The position numbers were made by a program, and so were the translations under genes. The notes beneath the pieces are model-generated. The model did no database searches, had not been told where the DNA came from, and saw only the letters and a list, made by a program, of their open reading frames with translations. Below are positions 9,746 through 20,500 of a stretch of 64,000 nt of DNA, piece after piece. Origin of the DNA: Terriglobia bacterium (GTDB lineage Bacteria; Acidobacteriota; UBA6911); assembly GCA_020072565.1 (NCBI GenBank), contig JAIQGI010000007.1, forward strand, positions 237,056-301,055, in the 5' to 3' direction. Each line of letters starts with the position of its first letter. Positions within the stretch are counted from its first letter, which is position 1.

Positions 9746-11149
9746 ATGAAAACCAAGGATGCTATGGCAAGAGCCGGTAAGAACCAGGAAGGCGTAATAT
9801 CTTCTCTGCCAAAGATTCTGGTGGTCGACGACGACGACCAGATCCTCAAGCAGATCCAATGGGCCTTTTCGACGGAATACCAAGTCTTTATTGCCGGCGA
9901 TCGCCCCAATGCCGTCGACATTTTCAGGAAAGAGCAGATACCAGTGGTTCTCCTGGACCTCGGTCTGCCGCCGCATCCGCGAGAGGCCGACGAAGGCTTG
10001 CTCGCGCTCGAAGAGTTGCTGGCTGAGAATCCGATCGCCAAGGTGATCATCGTCTCCGGCAATTCCGAGAGACAGAACGCGTTGCGTGCCATTGAGAAGG
10101 GGGCGCACGATATTTTCCCCAAGCCGGTGGATCTGGATGAATTGAGCGTCGTGCTCAAGAGGGTCTATAAGCGCCTCCAACTCGAACGAGAGAGCATCGA
10201 AGAGCGCAGCCTGGCACAGCAGGTCTCTTTTGCGGATATCATCGGATCCAGCCTGCCGATGAAAGGGGTGTTTGCCACCATTCGCAAGGTGGCAAACACC
10301 GATGTTCCGGTGCTGATCCTGGGGGAGAGCGGCACGGGCAAAGAGCTGGTCGCAATGGCTATCCACAACCTCAGCCGCAGGAAAAGCGGTCCGTTTGCCG
10401 CCATCAACTGCAGCGCCATACCCGAGACGCTGCTCGAGAGCGAGCTGTTCGGCCACGAAAAGGGATCATTCACCGGAGCCACTGCGCAACGCCGCGGAAA
10501 ACTGGAGTATGCTCAGGGAGGCACCCTGTTTCTTGATGAAATCGGGGACCTGGCACCGGCGCTCCAGGTGAAGATCCTGCGTTTTCTCCAGGATCGGATT
10601 GTCGAACGCGTAGGTGGGAGAGAGTCCATTACCGTCGACAGCCGGGTGATTGCCGCTACCCATCAAAATCTTGAGACTGCCGTCAAGGAAAACAGATTCC
10701 GCGAGGACCTTTTTTTCCGCCTGGCGGTCGTGACCATATCCCTCCCGCCATTGCGTGAGCGCGCCGATGATGTCATCGAGATCGCGGAGCATCTGGTCAG
10801 AGCCTTCTCCGAGGAACTCCATATCGCGCCGAAAAAGTTCACCAGGCAGGCGTTGGTAGCGATGAAAGCACACGATTGGCCGGGTAATGTCAGAGAGCTG
10901 CAGAACCGTGTCAAGCGGGCCATGGTGCTCTCGGACGGGCAGTACATCAACGCTGCTGAGCTCGAGCTGGATGCACCTGGCGAAACGCGTGCCAAACCCA
11001 CATTGAAAGAGGCCAAAGACGAAGTGGAGAAGGAAGTGATCGCCAAGGCACTGCAGGAAAATGGGGGAAATATCTCAAAAACCGCCAAAGCTCTGGGCGT
11101 AAGCCGTCCGACATTATACGAGCTCATGGAAAGACACGGGCTTTCGTAG
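9746..11149 (+). CDS. prsR: PEP-CTERM-box response regulator PrsR (sigma-54 activator)
   Basis: A 467-residue enhancer-binding protein of three domains. The receiver domain (about 20-140) starts KILVVDDDDQ and has its phospho-acceptor Asp near residue 71 in VVLLDLGLPPHP. The AAA+ domain (about 165-400) has GESGTGKE (Walker A) and GTLFLDEIGDL (Walker B). The Fis-type helix-turn-helix at the C-terminus includes NISKTAKALGVSRPTLYELM. The sigma-54 contact loop reads GSFTGA instead of the usual GAFTGA. The arrangement matches TIGR02915, the regulator predicted to switch on PEP-CTERM genes. Candidate targets are the two sigma-54 promoters at 22.1 and 38.4 kb. ATG 9764, preceded by AAGGA, is an alternative start. 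Confidence 0.93.
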   Translation: MKTKDAMARAGKNQEGVISSLPKILVVDDDDQILKQIQWAFSTEYQVFIAGDRPNAVDIFRKEQIPVVLLDLGLPPHPREADEGLLALEELLAENPIAKVIIVSGNSERQNALRAIEKGAHDIFPKPVDLDELSVVLKRVYKRLQLERESIEERSLAQQVSFADIIGSSLPMKGVFATIRKVANTDVPVLILGESGTGKELVAMAIHNLSRRKSGPFAAINCSAIPETLLESELFGHEKGSFTGATAQRRGKLEYAQGGTLFLDEIGDLAPALQVKILRFLQDRIVERVGGRESITVDSRVIAATHQNLETAVKENRFREDLFFRLAVVTISLPPLRERADDVIEIAEHLVRAFSEELHIAPKKFTRQALVAMKAHDWPGNVRELQNRVKRAMVLSDGQYINAAELELDAPGETRAKPTLKEAKDEVEKEVIAKALQENGGNISKTAKALGVSRPTLYELMERHGLS

Positions 11150-11186
11150 CTCAACAACGAAGAGATCGTAAAAAGGTGAGGACATC

Positions 11187-12050
11187 ATAGAAGCTATCGG
11201 AGTCGCACTGCCGCGCAGGTCCAGGATAGCAGCCGTTTTTCTTCTGCTCGCCAGCTTTGCCTTCTCGTATTACGGCGTGATCGCCGGACTGGTCAACGAT
11301 TGGACGATCGACGAGAATTACTCGCACGGCTTTCTGATTCTCCCGATCGCGCTCTACTTTGTGTGGGAGCGGCGCAGCCGGCTCGCACTTGCCCAGCTCC
11401 GGCCAAGTTTGCTGGGCTTGGTCGTGATCCTGGGAAGCATCGCCATGCTGCTCGCCGGCGTGCTGGGATCCGAGTTGTTCTTAACCAGAGTCTCGATTCT
11501 CGGAACCATCGCAGGAGCTGTTCTTTTCATTTGCGGCCGGCACCACCTCAAGATCCTCATTTTTCCGATCTCGTTCCTGCTACTGATGATCCCGATTCCC
11601 GCCATCATCTTTAACCAGATTGCTTTCCCCCTGCAACTGGTCGCCTCCCGGTTCGGCGAGCTGGTGCTCTCCGGCGCCGGCATCCCGGTTCTGCGCGAGG
11701 GAAATGTCATCCAATTGGCAAACACCAGCCTCGAAGTGGCCGAAGCCTGCAGCGGGATAAGATCGCTGATTTCACTGCTCACGCTCGGAATTATCTACGG
11801 CTACTTCACGGATGCCAGAATCTGGGCACGATCGGCGCTGGCCCTGGCAACCATTCCGGTCGCTATCCTGGCCAACGGGTTGCGGGTTGCCGGAACGGGA
11901 GTGGCGGCGCATCGCTTCGGGCCGGAGGCGGCGCAAGGGTTCTTTCACACATTTTCCGGCTGGCTCATTTTCGTCATAGCCTTTCTAATGCTCTTTGTGC
12001 TGCAGCATCTTATCCAATGGCTGGTCCCGGTCTCGCGGCGCAAGACCTGA
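11187..12050 (+). CDS. xrtA: exosortase, XrtA type (start codon unclear)
   Basis: An integral membrane cysteine protease/transpeptidase that cleaves PEP-CTERM sorting signals at the inner membrane. All three catalytic landmarks are present: Cys in EACSGIRSL (codon 11748), Arg in ANGLRVAGTG (codon 11883) and His in FFHTFSGW (codon 11946). NYSHGFLI after the first membrane helix is also typical. The first ATG/GTG/TTG in frame is GTG 11277, which would delete helix 1. The frame is open back to 11172, and AAGGTGAGG (11173-11181) precedes an ATA at 11187 by 5 nt, so translation probably begins there. That gives 287 residues, a normal length. It lies between prsR and epsI. Confidence 0.88.
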   Translation: MEAIGVALPRRSRIAAVFLLLASFAFSYYGVIAGLVNDWTIDENYSHGFLILPIALYFVWERRSRLALAQLRPSLLGLVVILGSIAMLLAGVLGSELFLTRVSILGTIAGAVLFICGRHHLKILIFPISFLLLMIPIPAIIFNQIAFPLQLVASRFGELVLSGAGIPVLREGNVIQLANTSLEVAEACSGIRSLISLLTLGIIYGYFTDARIWARSALALATIPVAILANGLRVAGTGVAAHRFGPEAAQGFFHTFSGWLIFVIAFLMLFVLQHLIQWLVPVSRRKT

Positions 12051-12085
12051 TTCAGACGCACTGCGTAGCATCTGATGGAGGAAAC

Positions 12086-12760
12086 GTGGTCGGCAGAGCA
12101 CTGATAGTCAGCTGTTTGCTGGTTGCCGGAGCAGTTTATATCGGCTTTGCTTCCAAGTCGGAACCGGTGCCCATACGCCGGTCATTATCAGAGCTCCCGG
12201 CCCGGATCGGAGTCTGGGAAGGAGAAGGCGCAACAGAATTGGATCCGACTACCCTCAGAGTTCTTGGAGTGGACGACTATACCAACAGGAGGTACTTCGG
12301 CACTGCAGGGGCGTCGGTCGGCCTCTATATAGGGTATTACCGCAGCCAGCGCCAGGGGAACACGATTCATTCTCCGCTCAATTGCCTCCCGGGTGCCGGA
12401 TGGAATCCCGTTGAGAAGGACATCCTGCCCATTTCCATTAATGCCGGCGCTGTCTCGGAAGGCGCCGACCCGCCACAAACGGAGTTCCGTATCAACCGCA
12501 TCGTGATTCAGAGGGGCATGGACAAGCAGGTTGTCTTGTACTGGTATCAAAGTCATGGTCGTGTCGTTGCCAGTGAGTACTGGGGTAAGATCTATGCCGT
12601 GCTCGATGCCATACGAACCAGCCGGACGGATGCCGCTCTCGTGCGCGTGATCAGCCCTGTGACCAGTGCCGGGGAAGCAGGCGAGACGACCGCCGAGCAG
12701 AATGCCGTCACTTTCGTCAGGGATCTGCTCCCACTCCTCGGCCAATACCTGCCTGACTAG
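12086..12760 (+). CDS. epsI: EpsI family protein, exosortase-associated
   Basis: A 224-residue protein with an N-terminal membrane anchor (ALIVSCLLVAGAVYIGF) and an EpsI domain. The diagnostic HSPLNCLPGAGW lies in the middle, and VLYWYQSHGR follows later. In many XrtA genomes this domain is fused to the exosortase C-terminus; here it is a separate gene 35 bp downstream. An ATG at 12017 would overlap the exosortase by 34 bp, but GTG 12086 has TGGAGGAAAC just upstream and places the anchor at the N-terminus, so it is chosen. Its exact role in sorting is unknown. Confidence 0.88.
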   Translation: MVGRALIVSCLLVAGAVYIGFASKSEPVPIRRSLSELPARIGVWEGEGATELDPTTLRVLGVDDYTNRRYFGTAGASVGLYIGYYRSQRQGNTIHSPLNCLPGAGWNPVEKDILPISINAGAVSEGADPPQTEFRINRIVIQRGMDKQVVLYWYQSHGRVVASEYWGKIYAVLDAIRTSRTDAALVRVISPVTSAGEAGETTAEQNAVTFVRDLLPLLGQYLPD

Positions 12761-12771
12761 CCCGGCTTCTT

Positions 12772-12932
12772 CCTGAATAAATGGCAGAAAAGGGATCTCT
12801 GGACGCGGGAAAACGCCGACAAACGCCGTCAGTATTGGTCCTGTCGCCGTGCAGAAGCTTTTGCCGCCCCGCAGGGGTCAGCGCTTCGCGCTGATCGTGC
12901 TTGCCATCCAACTTCGTGAATAATTCAGGTCA
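12772..12932 (+). repeat. R1 dispersed repeat, full copy
   Basis: It begins 11 bp after the epsI stop (CTGAATAAATGGCAGAAAAG) and ends at GTGAATAATTCAGG. The interior TTTTGCCGCCCCGCAGGGG and the GC-rich segment GCGCTTCGCGCTGATCG are shared with the copies at 21688 and 45808. Both ends read TTATTCATGAA-like sequence inward, that is, terminal inverted repeats as in a small MITE. No coding capacity. Confidence 0.75.
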
Positions 12933-12944
12933 TACAAAACGAAT

Positions 12945-13305
12945 TAAATTCTGCCGCCTGCCGGGCAGTCGTATGTTGTCTGAATCCCTGAGGCACACAT
13001 AAGAACCGGGAAGCGACTCTTCGTGCCCGCCAAAATGATTTTGTGGTCATTCAGGCCCGAAGGGCCGGCCGCAAGGCCGGGATAAGGATTGCAGGGAGAT
13101 GGAGCGCCGAAGGCGTGGCACCTGAAGATTCAATAGTGCCGCGCCTTCGGCGCTCGATTTTCATCCGGAATCGGATCCCGGCCTTACGGCCGGGCCTACG
13201 AACTGGCGGCCCGTCGGGCCTTAAAAGCCATTGTTTCATGACACCCCCAAAACTCGTCGCACGCCCGAAATGATCGTTCGCTTGCGGCATTATTTATGGC
13301 GCTCT
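12945..13305 (+). repeat. R2 dispersed repeat with internal palindrome cluster
   Basis: The left part contains GAGGCACACATAAGAACC and ends at TGTGGTCATTCAGGCC; the right part contains CATTGTTTCATGACACCCC and TTGCGGCATTATTTATGG. The copy at 56335-56530 (opposite strand) has the same two flanks joined directly. Here, about 160 bp of nested hairpins (GGCCCGAAGGGCC, GGCCGCAAGGCC, AGCGCCGAAGGCG and their complements) sit between them. The copy at 48965 carries a similar insert. It fills the rest of the 615-bp gap before the TPR lipoprotein genes. No gene was seen. Confidence 0.7.
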
Positions 13306-13374
13306 GTATAGCAAGAGAAGGGTCCCCTCTGCAGTCTCTCGCTCTCTTTGGTGAATTCTTGTTCGGAGGTTGAA

Positions 13375-16300
13375 ATGTCGCGCCCGACTCGCTCTCGTTG
13401 TTTGATTCTTGTTATTGCGCTGTTGGCCTTTGCCGCGGCATGCAGCCGGGATCCGAGGACCTTTCTCGAAAACGGCAAGAAACAGCTCAGCCAGGGAAAG
13501 TACAGCGAAGCGATCATTGAACTCAAGAACGCCATCAAGAGAGACCCGGGCCTGGCAGAAGCGCACTACCAACTGGGGCTGGCCTATCTCCGTCTGGGAA
13601 CATTTCCGGATGCCTACCAGGAGTTCCAGAAGACGGTAGCCGTCGATCAGAACCATCGCGAGGCTCAGCTTCGCCTTGGGAATCTTCTCTTGATGGATCG
13701 CAAGTTCGGCGAAGCGCGCGCCAAGGCGCAGATCATTCTCAAGAGCGAGCCGAACAATATCCGGGCCCAGATCCTGTTGGGAAACACCTACGCGGGCATA
13801 ATCAGCGTGAACGATTCCATTGGCGAGGTCAGGCGGGGGTTCGAAGTCGAACCCAAGCTGCTCCCCTCCTACCTGCAACTGGGACCGGCACAGGATCCGG
13901 CCAGGCAGCCACAGATGGCGGAAGAGATCTTCAGGAAAGCTGCCGAAGCCGGCAATAGCTCCCCGGAAGCCCGGCTGGCCCTCGGCAACTTCTTCCTGAT
14001 GAATCAGAGGCTCGCCGAGGCGGAGGAGCAGTTTAAGGGCGCGCTGCAGGCTGCCCCGCAATCCCGCGACACCGTGCAGGCACTGGCGTTCTTCTACCTG
14101 CAAGCCAGGAGATTTGACGAAGCCGGGCAGCTCTATCAACAGCTTGTGGAAATGAACAAAACGGATAGCCGCCAGCAGGCCGTCCTGGTTGATTTCTACC
14201 TGGCAGCCGGAAAAGTCGAGCAGGGTATTCAAACCCTTGAAAAAATGATTTCCGCCGAGCCCAAAAATCCCCTCCCCAAAAAGAGACTCGCCAATATCTA
14301 CCTCAACCAAAGCTCATTCGATAAAGCCGAGAAACTGGCGGACGACATCCTCCGGGAAAATCCTAAAGAACTGGAAGCGCTCCTCCTCAAAGGAAGAATC
14401 CACTTGATCCGCAACCAGCCCACCGAGGCCATCAAAGAACTGCAGGTTGTGGTAAAAACCCAGCCGCGTTCCGCTACCGGCCATTTCTTCCTCGGCCTGG
14501 CATACCTGCAGTCCAAGAGCCCCGACCAGGCAGCCACTGAGCTGGAGACGGCAGTCAAAATCCTTGACCGCGCCGACCCGACTCTTCTTCAGGCATACCT
14601 GGCGCTGGCCCAACTCAGGCTGGATTCCGGCGATGCCGATGCCGCTATCCGCTACGCGCAGCAGGCGCTGAATCTCAACGCCACCGCCAGCCAGGCGCAC
14701 CTCATGCTTGGAAGCGCATATGCAATGAAACAGGACTATGAAAACGCGGCGATTGAACTGGAAGGCTTCGTAAAGCAGAACCCTGGTAACCCGACCGGCT
14801 TCCAGCGCTTTGGCATGCTATATCTTGCGCGCGGCGATGCGGTCCGCGCGGAACTTCAGTTCGAGGCAGCACTGAAGATTGACCCGAACCACCTCGAAAC
14901 GATCGCTTCCCTCTCGCAACTCTATCTCACGCAGAAAAAGCCGGAAAAGGCAATCCAGCGATTGACTGCGATCCTCGCCCAATCCCCGAATCAGCCTAAG
15001 GTGCATGAGGTACTGGCCAAGGTCTATCTGAGCCAGAAGGATCTGGCCAGAGCGGAGGAGGAATACCAGAAGGCACTTGCGATAGATCCAAAGAATACGG
15101 ACCAGCAGGCGGCGCTCGCCGAGTTTTACGCAAGCATCGGCAGGCCTGAAAAAAGCATCGACACCCTTCACGCTATCCTGCGGGATAATCCGACTCAAAC
15201 AGCCCCGCGGACGCGCGTGTCAGAGATCCTGCTGGCCACCAAACAATACGACAAGGTGGTTCAGGTGGCCGACGAGGCTCTCCAGAGCAATGTGAAGGAC
15301 ACCAGCGCCCTGCTCCTGAAGGGGCGCGCTCTGATGGCACAGAACAGAAGGAGCGAGGGCCTGGCGGTCTTGCAGAAGGCAGTTGAGAATGAACCCGGTT
15401 CGCAGGTTGCCCGATATTTCCTCGGACTGGCCTTCATGCAGGGCGGGGATCGCAAGCGGGCTGAGACGGAGTGGACCGACGGGGCCAACCGGGAAGGAAA
15501 GTATGCTCCCATCTATCTGGCGCTTGCGCAGTCCAAACTTGACGGCGGCGATGCCGATTCTGCCATCCGTTATTCCCAGCAGGCGCTGGACATGAACCCG
15601 AGGCTGAGCGCTGCGCGGCTTATTCTTGGCAGTGCATACGGCAGCAAGCGGGACTACCAACGAGCCAGTACCGACCTGGCAGAGTTTGTGCGATTGAATC
15701 CGGGCAATCCGGCCGGATTGCATCAACTCGGACTCTGCTACTTGAACCTGGGGAATCTACCGGAGGCTGAAGCCCAATTCGAGGCAGCCTTGACGAGCAG
15801 CCCGCAATTCACCGAGTCCATGGCGGCCCTTACCGACCTCTACATGAGACAGAATAAGCCGGAAAGAGCCATTCAGCGGTTGACCCAGCAGACCGCAAGA
15901 TCTCCCCAAGATGCGCGCCTGCACCAGCTTCTGGCGCGGGTTTACCTCAGCCAGAAAAACAATCCGAAGGCCGAAGAGGAATATCAGAAGGCCATTGCGC
16001 TTGACCCCGGGAATCCGGCTCCGCGCGCCGACCTGGCAGATTATTACGCCGCTACCGGAAATGGAGACAAGAGCCTGGGGATCTATCAAGCTCTCATCAA
16101 GGACGATCCCGGAAATGTGACCCTCAAGAAGCGCCTGGCTGCTTCTTTTCTGAGCCAGAAGGCATTCGCCCAGGGCATCCAAGCGGTGGATGAGGTTTTG
16201 AAGGCCAATGCCAAGGACACCGAGGCCCGGATCCTGAAGGCGAGGATGCTCGTCGGCCAGAACAGGCTTCCAGAAGCTCTTGTTGAATTGCAGACGGCGG

Positions 16301-17487
16301 TAACCAATGATCGGGCTTCCGCCCCGGCACACTATTATCTGGGTCTGGCGCATTTTCAAAACAAAAACAATCAGATGGCCGAATCCGAGTGGAGTGAAGC
16401 ACTACGTGCGGACGGCAGGTTCATCGCCGCAGCCGTCAGCCTCGCACAGCTCAAGCTTGATATGGCGGACCCGGACTCGGCCATGCGCTATGCCCAGCAG
16501 GCATTGAAGGTCAATCCGAACGCCGCCGACGCCCGCCTGATCCTGGGTACTGCCTATGCAGGCAAGGGGGCATTTAAAGAGGCAGCCGCCGAACTGGAGA
16601 CGCTGGTAAAGCAGAACCCCACAAATCCCGTGGCCCTCTATCGTCTTGGTCAGGCATATGTAGAGCTGGGGGAGACGACAAAGGCCGAGGCCGCTTTTGA
16701 ATCGGCCCTGCGAAGCAGTCCCGATAATCTGGACCCATTGGCGGGTCTGGCCAACCTGTATATAAGGAACAGGCAGCCCGAGAAAGCCCTGCAGCGAGTC
16801 AATCGACAGATTTCTGTGATGCCCATGGCGGCCAGGCTCTATGAGATTCTCGGTCAGATTTATCTGAGCGAGAAAAAATTCGCAAAGGCCGAGGAAGCCT
16901 ATCGAAAGGCAATCTCGATTGACAAGAACAACATCACCGCCTATGGTCTGCTGGGACAGCTCTTTTTCGTTCAGAACTCGCGCGACAAGGCCATTCAGGA
17001 ATTCAAGAACGCCCTGAAGGTGAATCCGAAGTCGCTCGGAGCGCATTTGATTCTGGGCTCGATCTACGATTTGCAGGGCGATCAGGAGGCGGCAAAATTC
17101 CATTATCGGGAGGCGCTCGACATTGACCCGAAATCCCCCGTAGCCGCCAACAACCTGGCCTGGCTGCTTGCAGAAACGGGAGGGGATCTGGACGAGGCGC
17201 TGAAACTGGCCCAGACGGCAAAGGAAAAATTACCTGCTTCGCCGAACGTCTCCGATACCCTTGGATGGGTCTATTACAGGAAAGGGGCGTACCGGCCCGC
17301 AATCGATCTGTTGCGGGACTGTGTGAGTATGGATCCGAAGAACGCCACTTATCATTTTCACCTCGGCATGGCGTACTTCAAGAGCGGCGATCGTGAGAGA
17401 GCAAGGGCTTCCCTCAGTCAAGCGATTCAATTGAACCCGTCGTTCCCGGGAATTGATGAAGCCAAGCAGACTCTAGCCAAGTTGTGA
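13375..17487 (+). CDS. prsT: PEP-CTERM system TPR-repeat lipoprotein, first copy
   Basis: A 1370-residue lipoprotein. The signal peptide ends in the lipobox FAAAC (Cys near residue 23), followed by SRDPRTFLENGKKQLSQGKYSEAI, the start of an unbroken array of tetratricopeptide repeats to the C-terminus. This matches the PEP-CTERM-associated TPR lipoproteins (TIGR02917), although the family is usually clearly shorter. ATG 13375 with GGAGG 6 nt upstream gives the correct signal peptide; a GTG 27 bp upstream does not. Likely an outer or inner membrane-anchored scaffold for polysaccharide export or protein sorting. A second gene of exactly the same length follows after 69 bp. Confidence 0.9.
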   Translation: MSRPTRSRCLILVIALLAFAAACSRDPRTFLENGKKQLSQGKYSEAIIELKNAIKRDPGLAEAHYQLGLAYLRLGTFPDAYQEFQKTVAVDQNHREAQLRLGNLLLMDRKFGEARAKAQIILKSEPNNIRAQILLGNTYAGIISVNDSIGEVRRGFEVEPKLLPSYLQLGPAQDPARQPQMAEEIFRKAAEAGNSSPEARLALGNFFLMNQRLAEAEEQFKGALQAAPQSRDTVQALAFFYLQARRFDEAGQLYQQLVEMNKTDSRQQAVLVDFYLAAGKVEQGIQTLEKMISAEPKNPLPKKRLANIYLNQSSFDKAEKLADDILRENPKELEALLLKGRIHLIRNQPTEAIKELQVVVKTQPRSATGHFFLGLAYLQSKSPDQAATELETAVKILDRADPTLLQAYLALAQLRLDSGDADAAIRYAQQALNLNATASQAHLMLGSAYAMKQDYENAAIELEGFVKQNPGNPTGFQRFGMLYLARGDAVRAELQFEAALKIDPNHLETIASLSQLYLTQKKPEKAIQRLTAILAQSPNQPKVHEVLAKVYLSQKDLARAEEEYQKALAIDPKNTDQQAALAEFYASIGRPEKSIDTLHAILRDNPTQTAPRTRVSEILLATKQYDKVVQVADEALQSNVKDTSALLLKGRALMAQNRRSEGLAVLQKAVENEPGSQVARYFLGLAFMQGGDRKRAETEWTDGANREGKYAPIYLALAQSKLDGGDADSAIRYSQQALDMNPRLSAARLILGSAYGSKRDYQRASTDLAEFVRLNPGNPAGLHQLGLCYLNLGNLPEAEAQFEAALTSSPQFTESMAALTDLYMRQNKPERAIQRLTQQTARSPQDARLHQLLARVYLSQKNNPKAEEEYQKAIALDPGNPAPRADLADYYAATGNGDKSLGIYQALIKDDPGNVTLKKRLAASFLSQKAFAQGIQAVDEVLKANAKDTEARILKARMLVGQNRLPEALVELQTAVTNDRASAPAHYYLGLAHFQNKNNQMAESEWSEALRADGRFIAAAVSLAQLKLDMADPDSAMRYAQQALKVNPNAADARLILGTAYAGKGAFKEAAAELETLVKQNPTNPVALYRLGQAYVELGETTKAEAAFESALRSSPDNLDPLAGLANLYIRNRQPEKALQRVNRQISVMPMAARLYEILGQIYLSEKKFAKAEEAYRKAISIDKNNITAYGLLGQLFFVQNSRDKAIQEFKNALKVNPKSLGAHLILGSIYDLQGDQEAAKFHYREALDIDPKSPVAANNLAWLLAETGGDLDEALKLAQTAKEKLPASPNVSDTLGWVYYRKGAYRPAIDLLRDCVSMDPKNATYHFHLGMAYFKSGDRERARASLSQAIQLNPSFPGIDEAKQTLAKL

Positions 17488-17489
17488 GT

Positions 17490-17545
17490 TAGCATTTCTC
17501 TGCGATCTCTGCGTCCTCTGCGTTGATATTTTGGTGTAGTTCCTT
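17490..17545 (+). repeat. R3 half-site (CTCTGCG repeats)
   Basis: The 69-bp gap between the two TPR lipoprotein genes is filled by TTTCTCTGCGATCTCTGCG followed by TCCTCTGCGTTGATATT. This is one arm of the R3 palindrome seen complete at 53379 and 60504. It cannot form the full hairpin here. Confidence 0.55.
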
Positions 17546-17556
17546 TGGAGGATTAA

Positions 17557-20500
17557 ATGGCTGCAATCACGATTCATGCCGCGCGTAAAATCGCCATCAC
17601 CTTGCTCCTGATTACTCTACTTCTGATCACCGGTTCGTGCTCCCAGGACCCGAAACAGCTCATCGAAACCGGCAAGAGTTATTTCGATCAAAAGAAGTAC
17701 GGCGACGCACTCATACAGTTCCGGAAGGCCGTACAAGCGGATCCACGCCTGGCGGAGGCGCACTATCAATTGGGCCGCACCTATCTGGTCTCTTCATATT
17801 TTGCCGAAGCCAAACAAGAGCTCATGACCGCTGTCGATCTGGATCCAAACCACCTGCAAGCACAGCTCAAGCTGGGCAATCTCCTCCTTCTTGACCGCAA
17901 GGCTGCCGAGGCTCGCGGCAAGGCTGAACTCATATTGAAGCGGGATCCCAAGAATGTTCGCGCCCTGATATTGTTCGCCAATTCTTATGCCGGAGTCATT
18001 GATCTAAACAATTCGATTGAGGAACTCTGGATCGGGTATCGGGTAGAGCCAAGACTCTTGCCTTCCTACCTGGATCTTGGCGCCGATCTGAATGCCAGGC
18101 GCAACCCTGAACTTGCCGAACAAATCTATCAGAAAGCGATATCCAGCGATGACCGCTCAGTCGAAGCCCGACTCGCGCTCGCGAATTTTTACCTCTACTC
18201 CAAACGCCCCGCAGATGCGGAAGCAACCTTGAAATCCGCTCTGGCTCTCGATCCCAAGTCTGTGGATGCCAATCAAGCGCTGGGCTTCTTCTATCTCCAG
18301 GATAGGAAACTCGATCTTGCGGAACAAGTCTATAAAGAGTTGCAGGAGCTGTACCCCAAAGATGTCGGCCACAGCATGGTTCTGGCGGGCTTCTACCTCG
18401 CCGCCGAGAAAGTGGATAAATCGATAGCTACGCTGCAACAGATGGTTGCGGCCGACCCGAAGTACCTCCTCGCCCGGAAGCGCCTCGCAGACATTTATTT
18501 GAACCAGAGATCGTTCGAGCTGGCTGCGAACCAGGCCGACGAGATTCTCAAGCAAAGCGCAAGCGACGGCGACGCGCGCCTCATCAAGGGAAGGGTTCTT
18601 CTTTATCAGAAGAAGACGTCCGAATCTCTGGCAGAATTCCAGACGGTCGTAAAAGCATCTCCAGGATCCGCATGGGCACACTACTTTCTCGGCCTTGCGT
18701 ACCTGCAGGCAGGAGACAGGTTGCACGCGGATGAGGAATTGTCATCAGCGCTCAAGAGAGACGAGACCCTTTTTCAAGCAAATCTCGCGATGGCCCAGCT
18801 CCGGCTGGATACCGGCGATTTCGAATCCGCTGTCCGCTATGCCAAACAGGCATTGAACCTGAACCCCAATGTCAGCGAGGCACACCTGATTCTCGGAAGC
18901 GCATACGCAAGCCTGGGAGATGCCCAGAACGGCAGTCATGAACTGGAGGATTTTGTCCGCATAAATCCCGATAATCTTGCAGGATTGCGCAATCTTGGTC
19001 TGCTCTACATGGCCCAGGGGGAGCAGGACCGGGCGGAGGCTAAGTTCGATGCGGCACTCAAGGCGGATCCGAAGGATTCTGATACCCTGGTTGCTCTCGC
19101 GAACCTCTATGCCAGCCAAAAGAGACCCGACAAGTCAGTCCAGAGAATCTCTCAGGCGATCGCCCAGTTCCCAAACGAGGCCAGACTCTATGAAGTTCTG
19201 GGACAGTTCTACCTGACCCAGAATAACCGCGAAAAAGCAGAGCAGGCGTATCAGAAGGTGGCTCAGCTGGATGCCAAAAACCGGCCTACAATCCTGGCGG
19301 ATTATTATGCCCAGGTTGGAAACCCAGAGAAGAGCATCGAAGTTCTGCAAACCGTTTTGAAGGAACGGCCTGCAAACACATCTGCTAGGAGCCGGTTGGC
19401 GGAAATATACCTTGGCCTGAAGGCTTACGACAAGGCTACGAGCACGACAGATGAGATCTTGAAGCAGGATGCCAAGAACAGTGACGCGCTCCTCCTGAAA
19501 GGGCGCATCCTACTCGCCCAAGGCAAGAGTGCCGAAGCCATTCCCCAGCTCACGGGTGCGGTCAGCAGCCAGCCCGGCTCCGCAACGGCTCGCTATTTCC
19601 TCGGCGCTGCGTATCTCCAATCCAATAACCCACTGCGTGCGGAAGCCGAGTGGACCGAAGCCATCAAGACCGCGGGTCGATTCATACAGCCCTATATTGC
19701 TCTCGCCCAGCTGAAGCTGAACGCCGGCGACTCCGACTCGGCGATCCGGCACGCCCAACGGGCATTGAACATTAACCGGGATTCTGCTGAGGCTCGCCTG
19801 ATCCTCGGCAGCGCTTATCTCAACAAAAAAGATTACAGGAGTGCAGTGGCGGCACTGCAGGAGTATGTCAAACGGAATCCCAAGAGCGCGACCGGATTTC
19901 AACGCCTGGGTCTTGCCTATCTTGCGCAAGGCAACTTCCAACAGGCCGAGGCCAGCCTGGAAGATGCGCTCAAGTGCGATGCCGGCTTCATGGATGCCCT
20001 GGTCAGCCTGACAAATCTGAACGTCTCACAACAAAGGCCCGACAAGGCTATCCAAAGACTGAACCAGCAAATCGCTTTGTTGCCACGGCAGCCGCGTTTG
20101 TATCAGCTTCTCGGTGAAGTCTATCTGACGCAGAAGAACAACGCCAAGGCTGAGGAAGCCTACAAGAAGGCAGCGGAAGTAGATCCCAAGGATTTGAACC
20201 ATCGACTGTTACTAACGGACTTTTATGAGAGAACCGGGAGACCCGAGAAGGCCCTGGAGACCCTTCAGGAATTGATCAAGAATGCCCCGACTAATCTCGA
20301 CTTGCAGAAACGGCTCGGCAATCTCTATCTCAGCCAAAAATCCTTCGATAAGGGACTGAAGTTGGCGGATGACATCCTGAAGGGCAGCCCGAAGGACCTG
20401 GATGCCCGTGTCCTGAAAGGAAGAGTTCTGCTCGCTCAGGGCAAGAATGGGGCCGCCATATCTGAGTTGCGGAACGCCGTGAACGACAACCGGAACTCGG

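Noticed and set aside
12017..12085. ATG start for epsI overlapping the exosortase gene
   Set aside because: It adds a polar segment before the membrane anchor and has no ribosome site, whereas GTG 12086 has TGGAGGAAAC.
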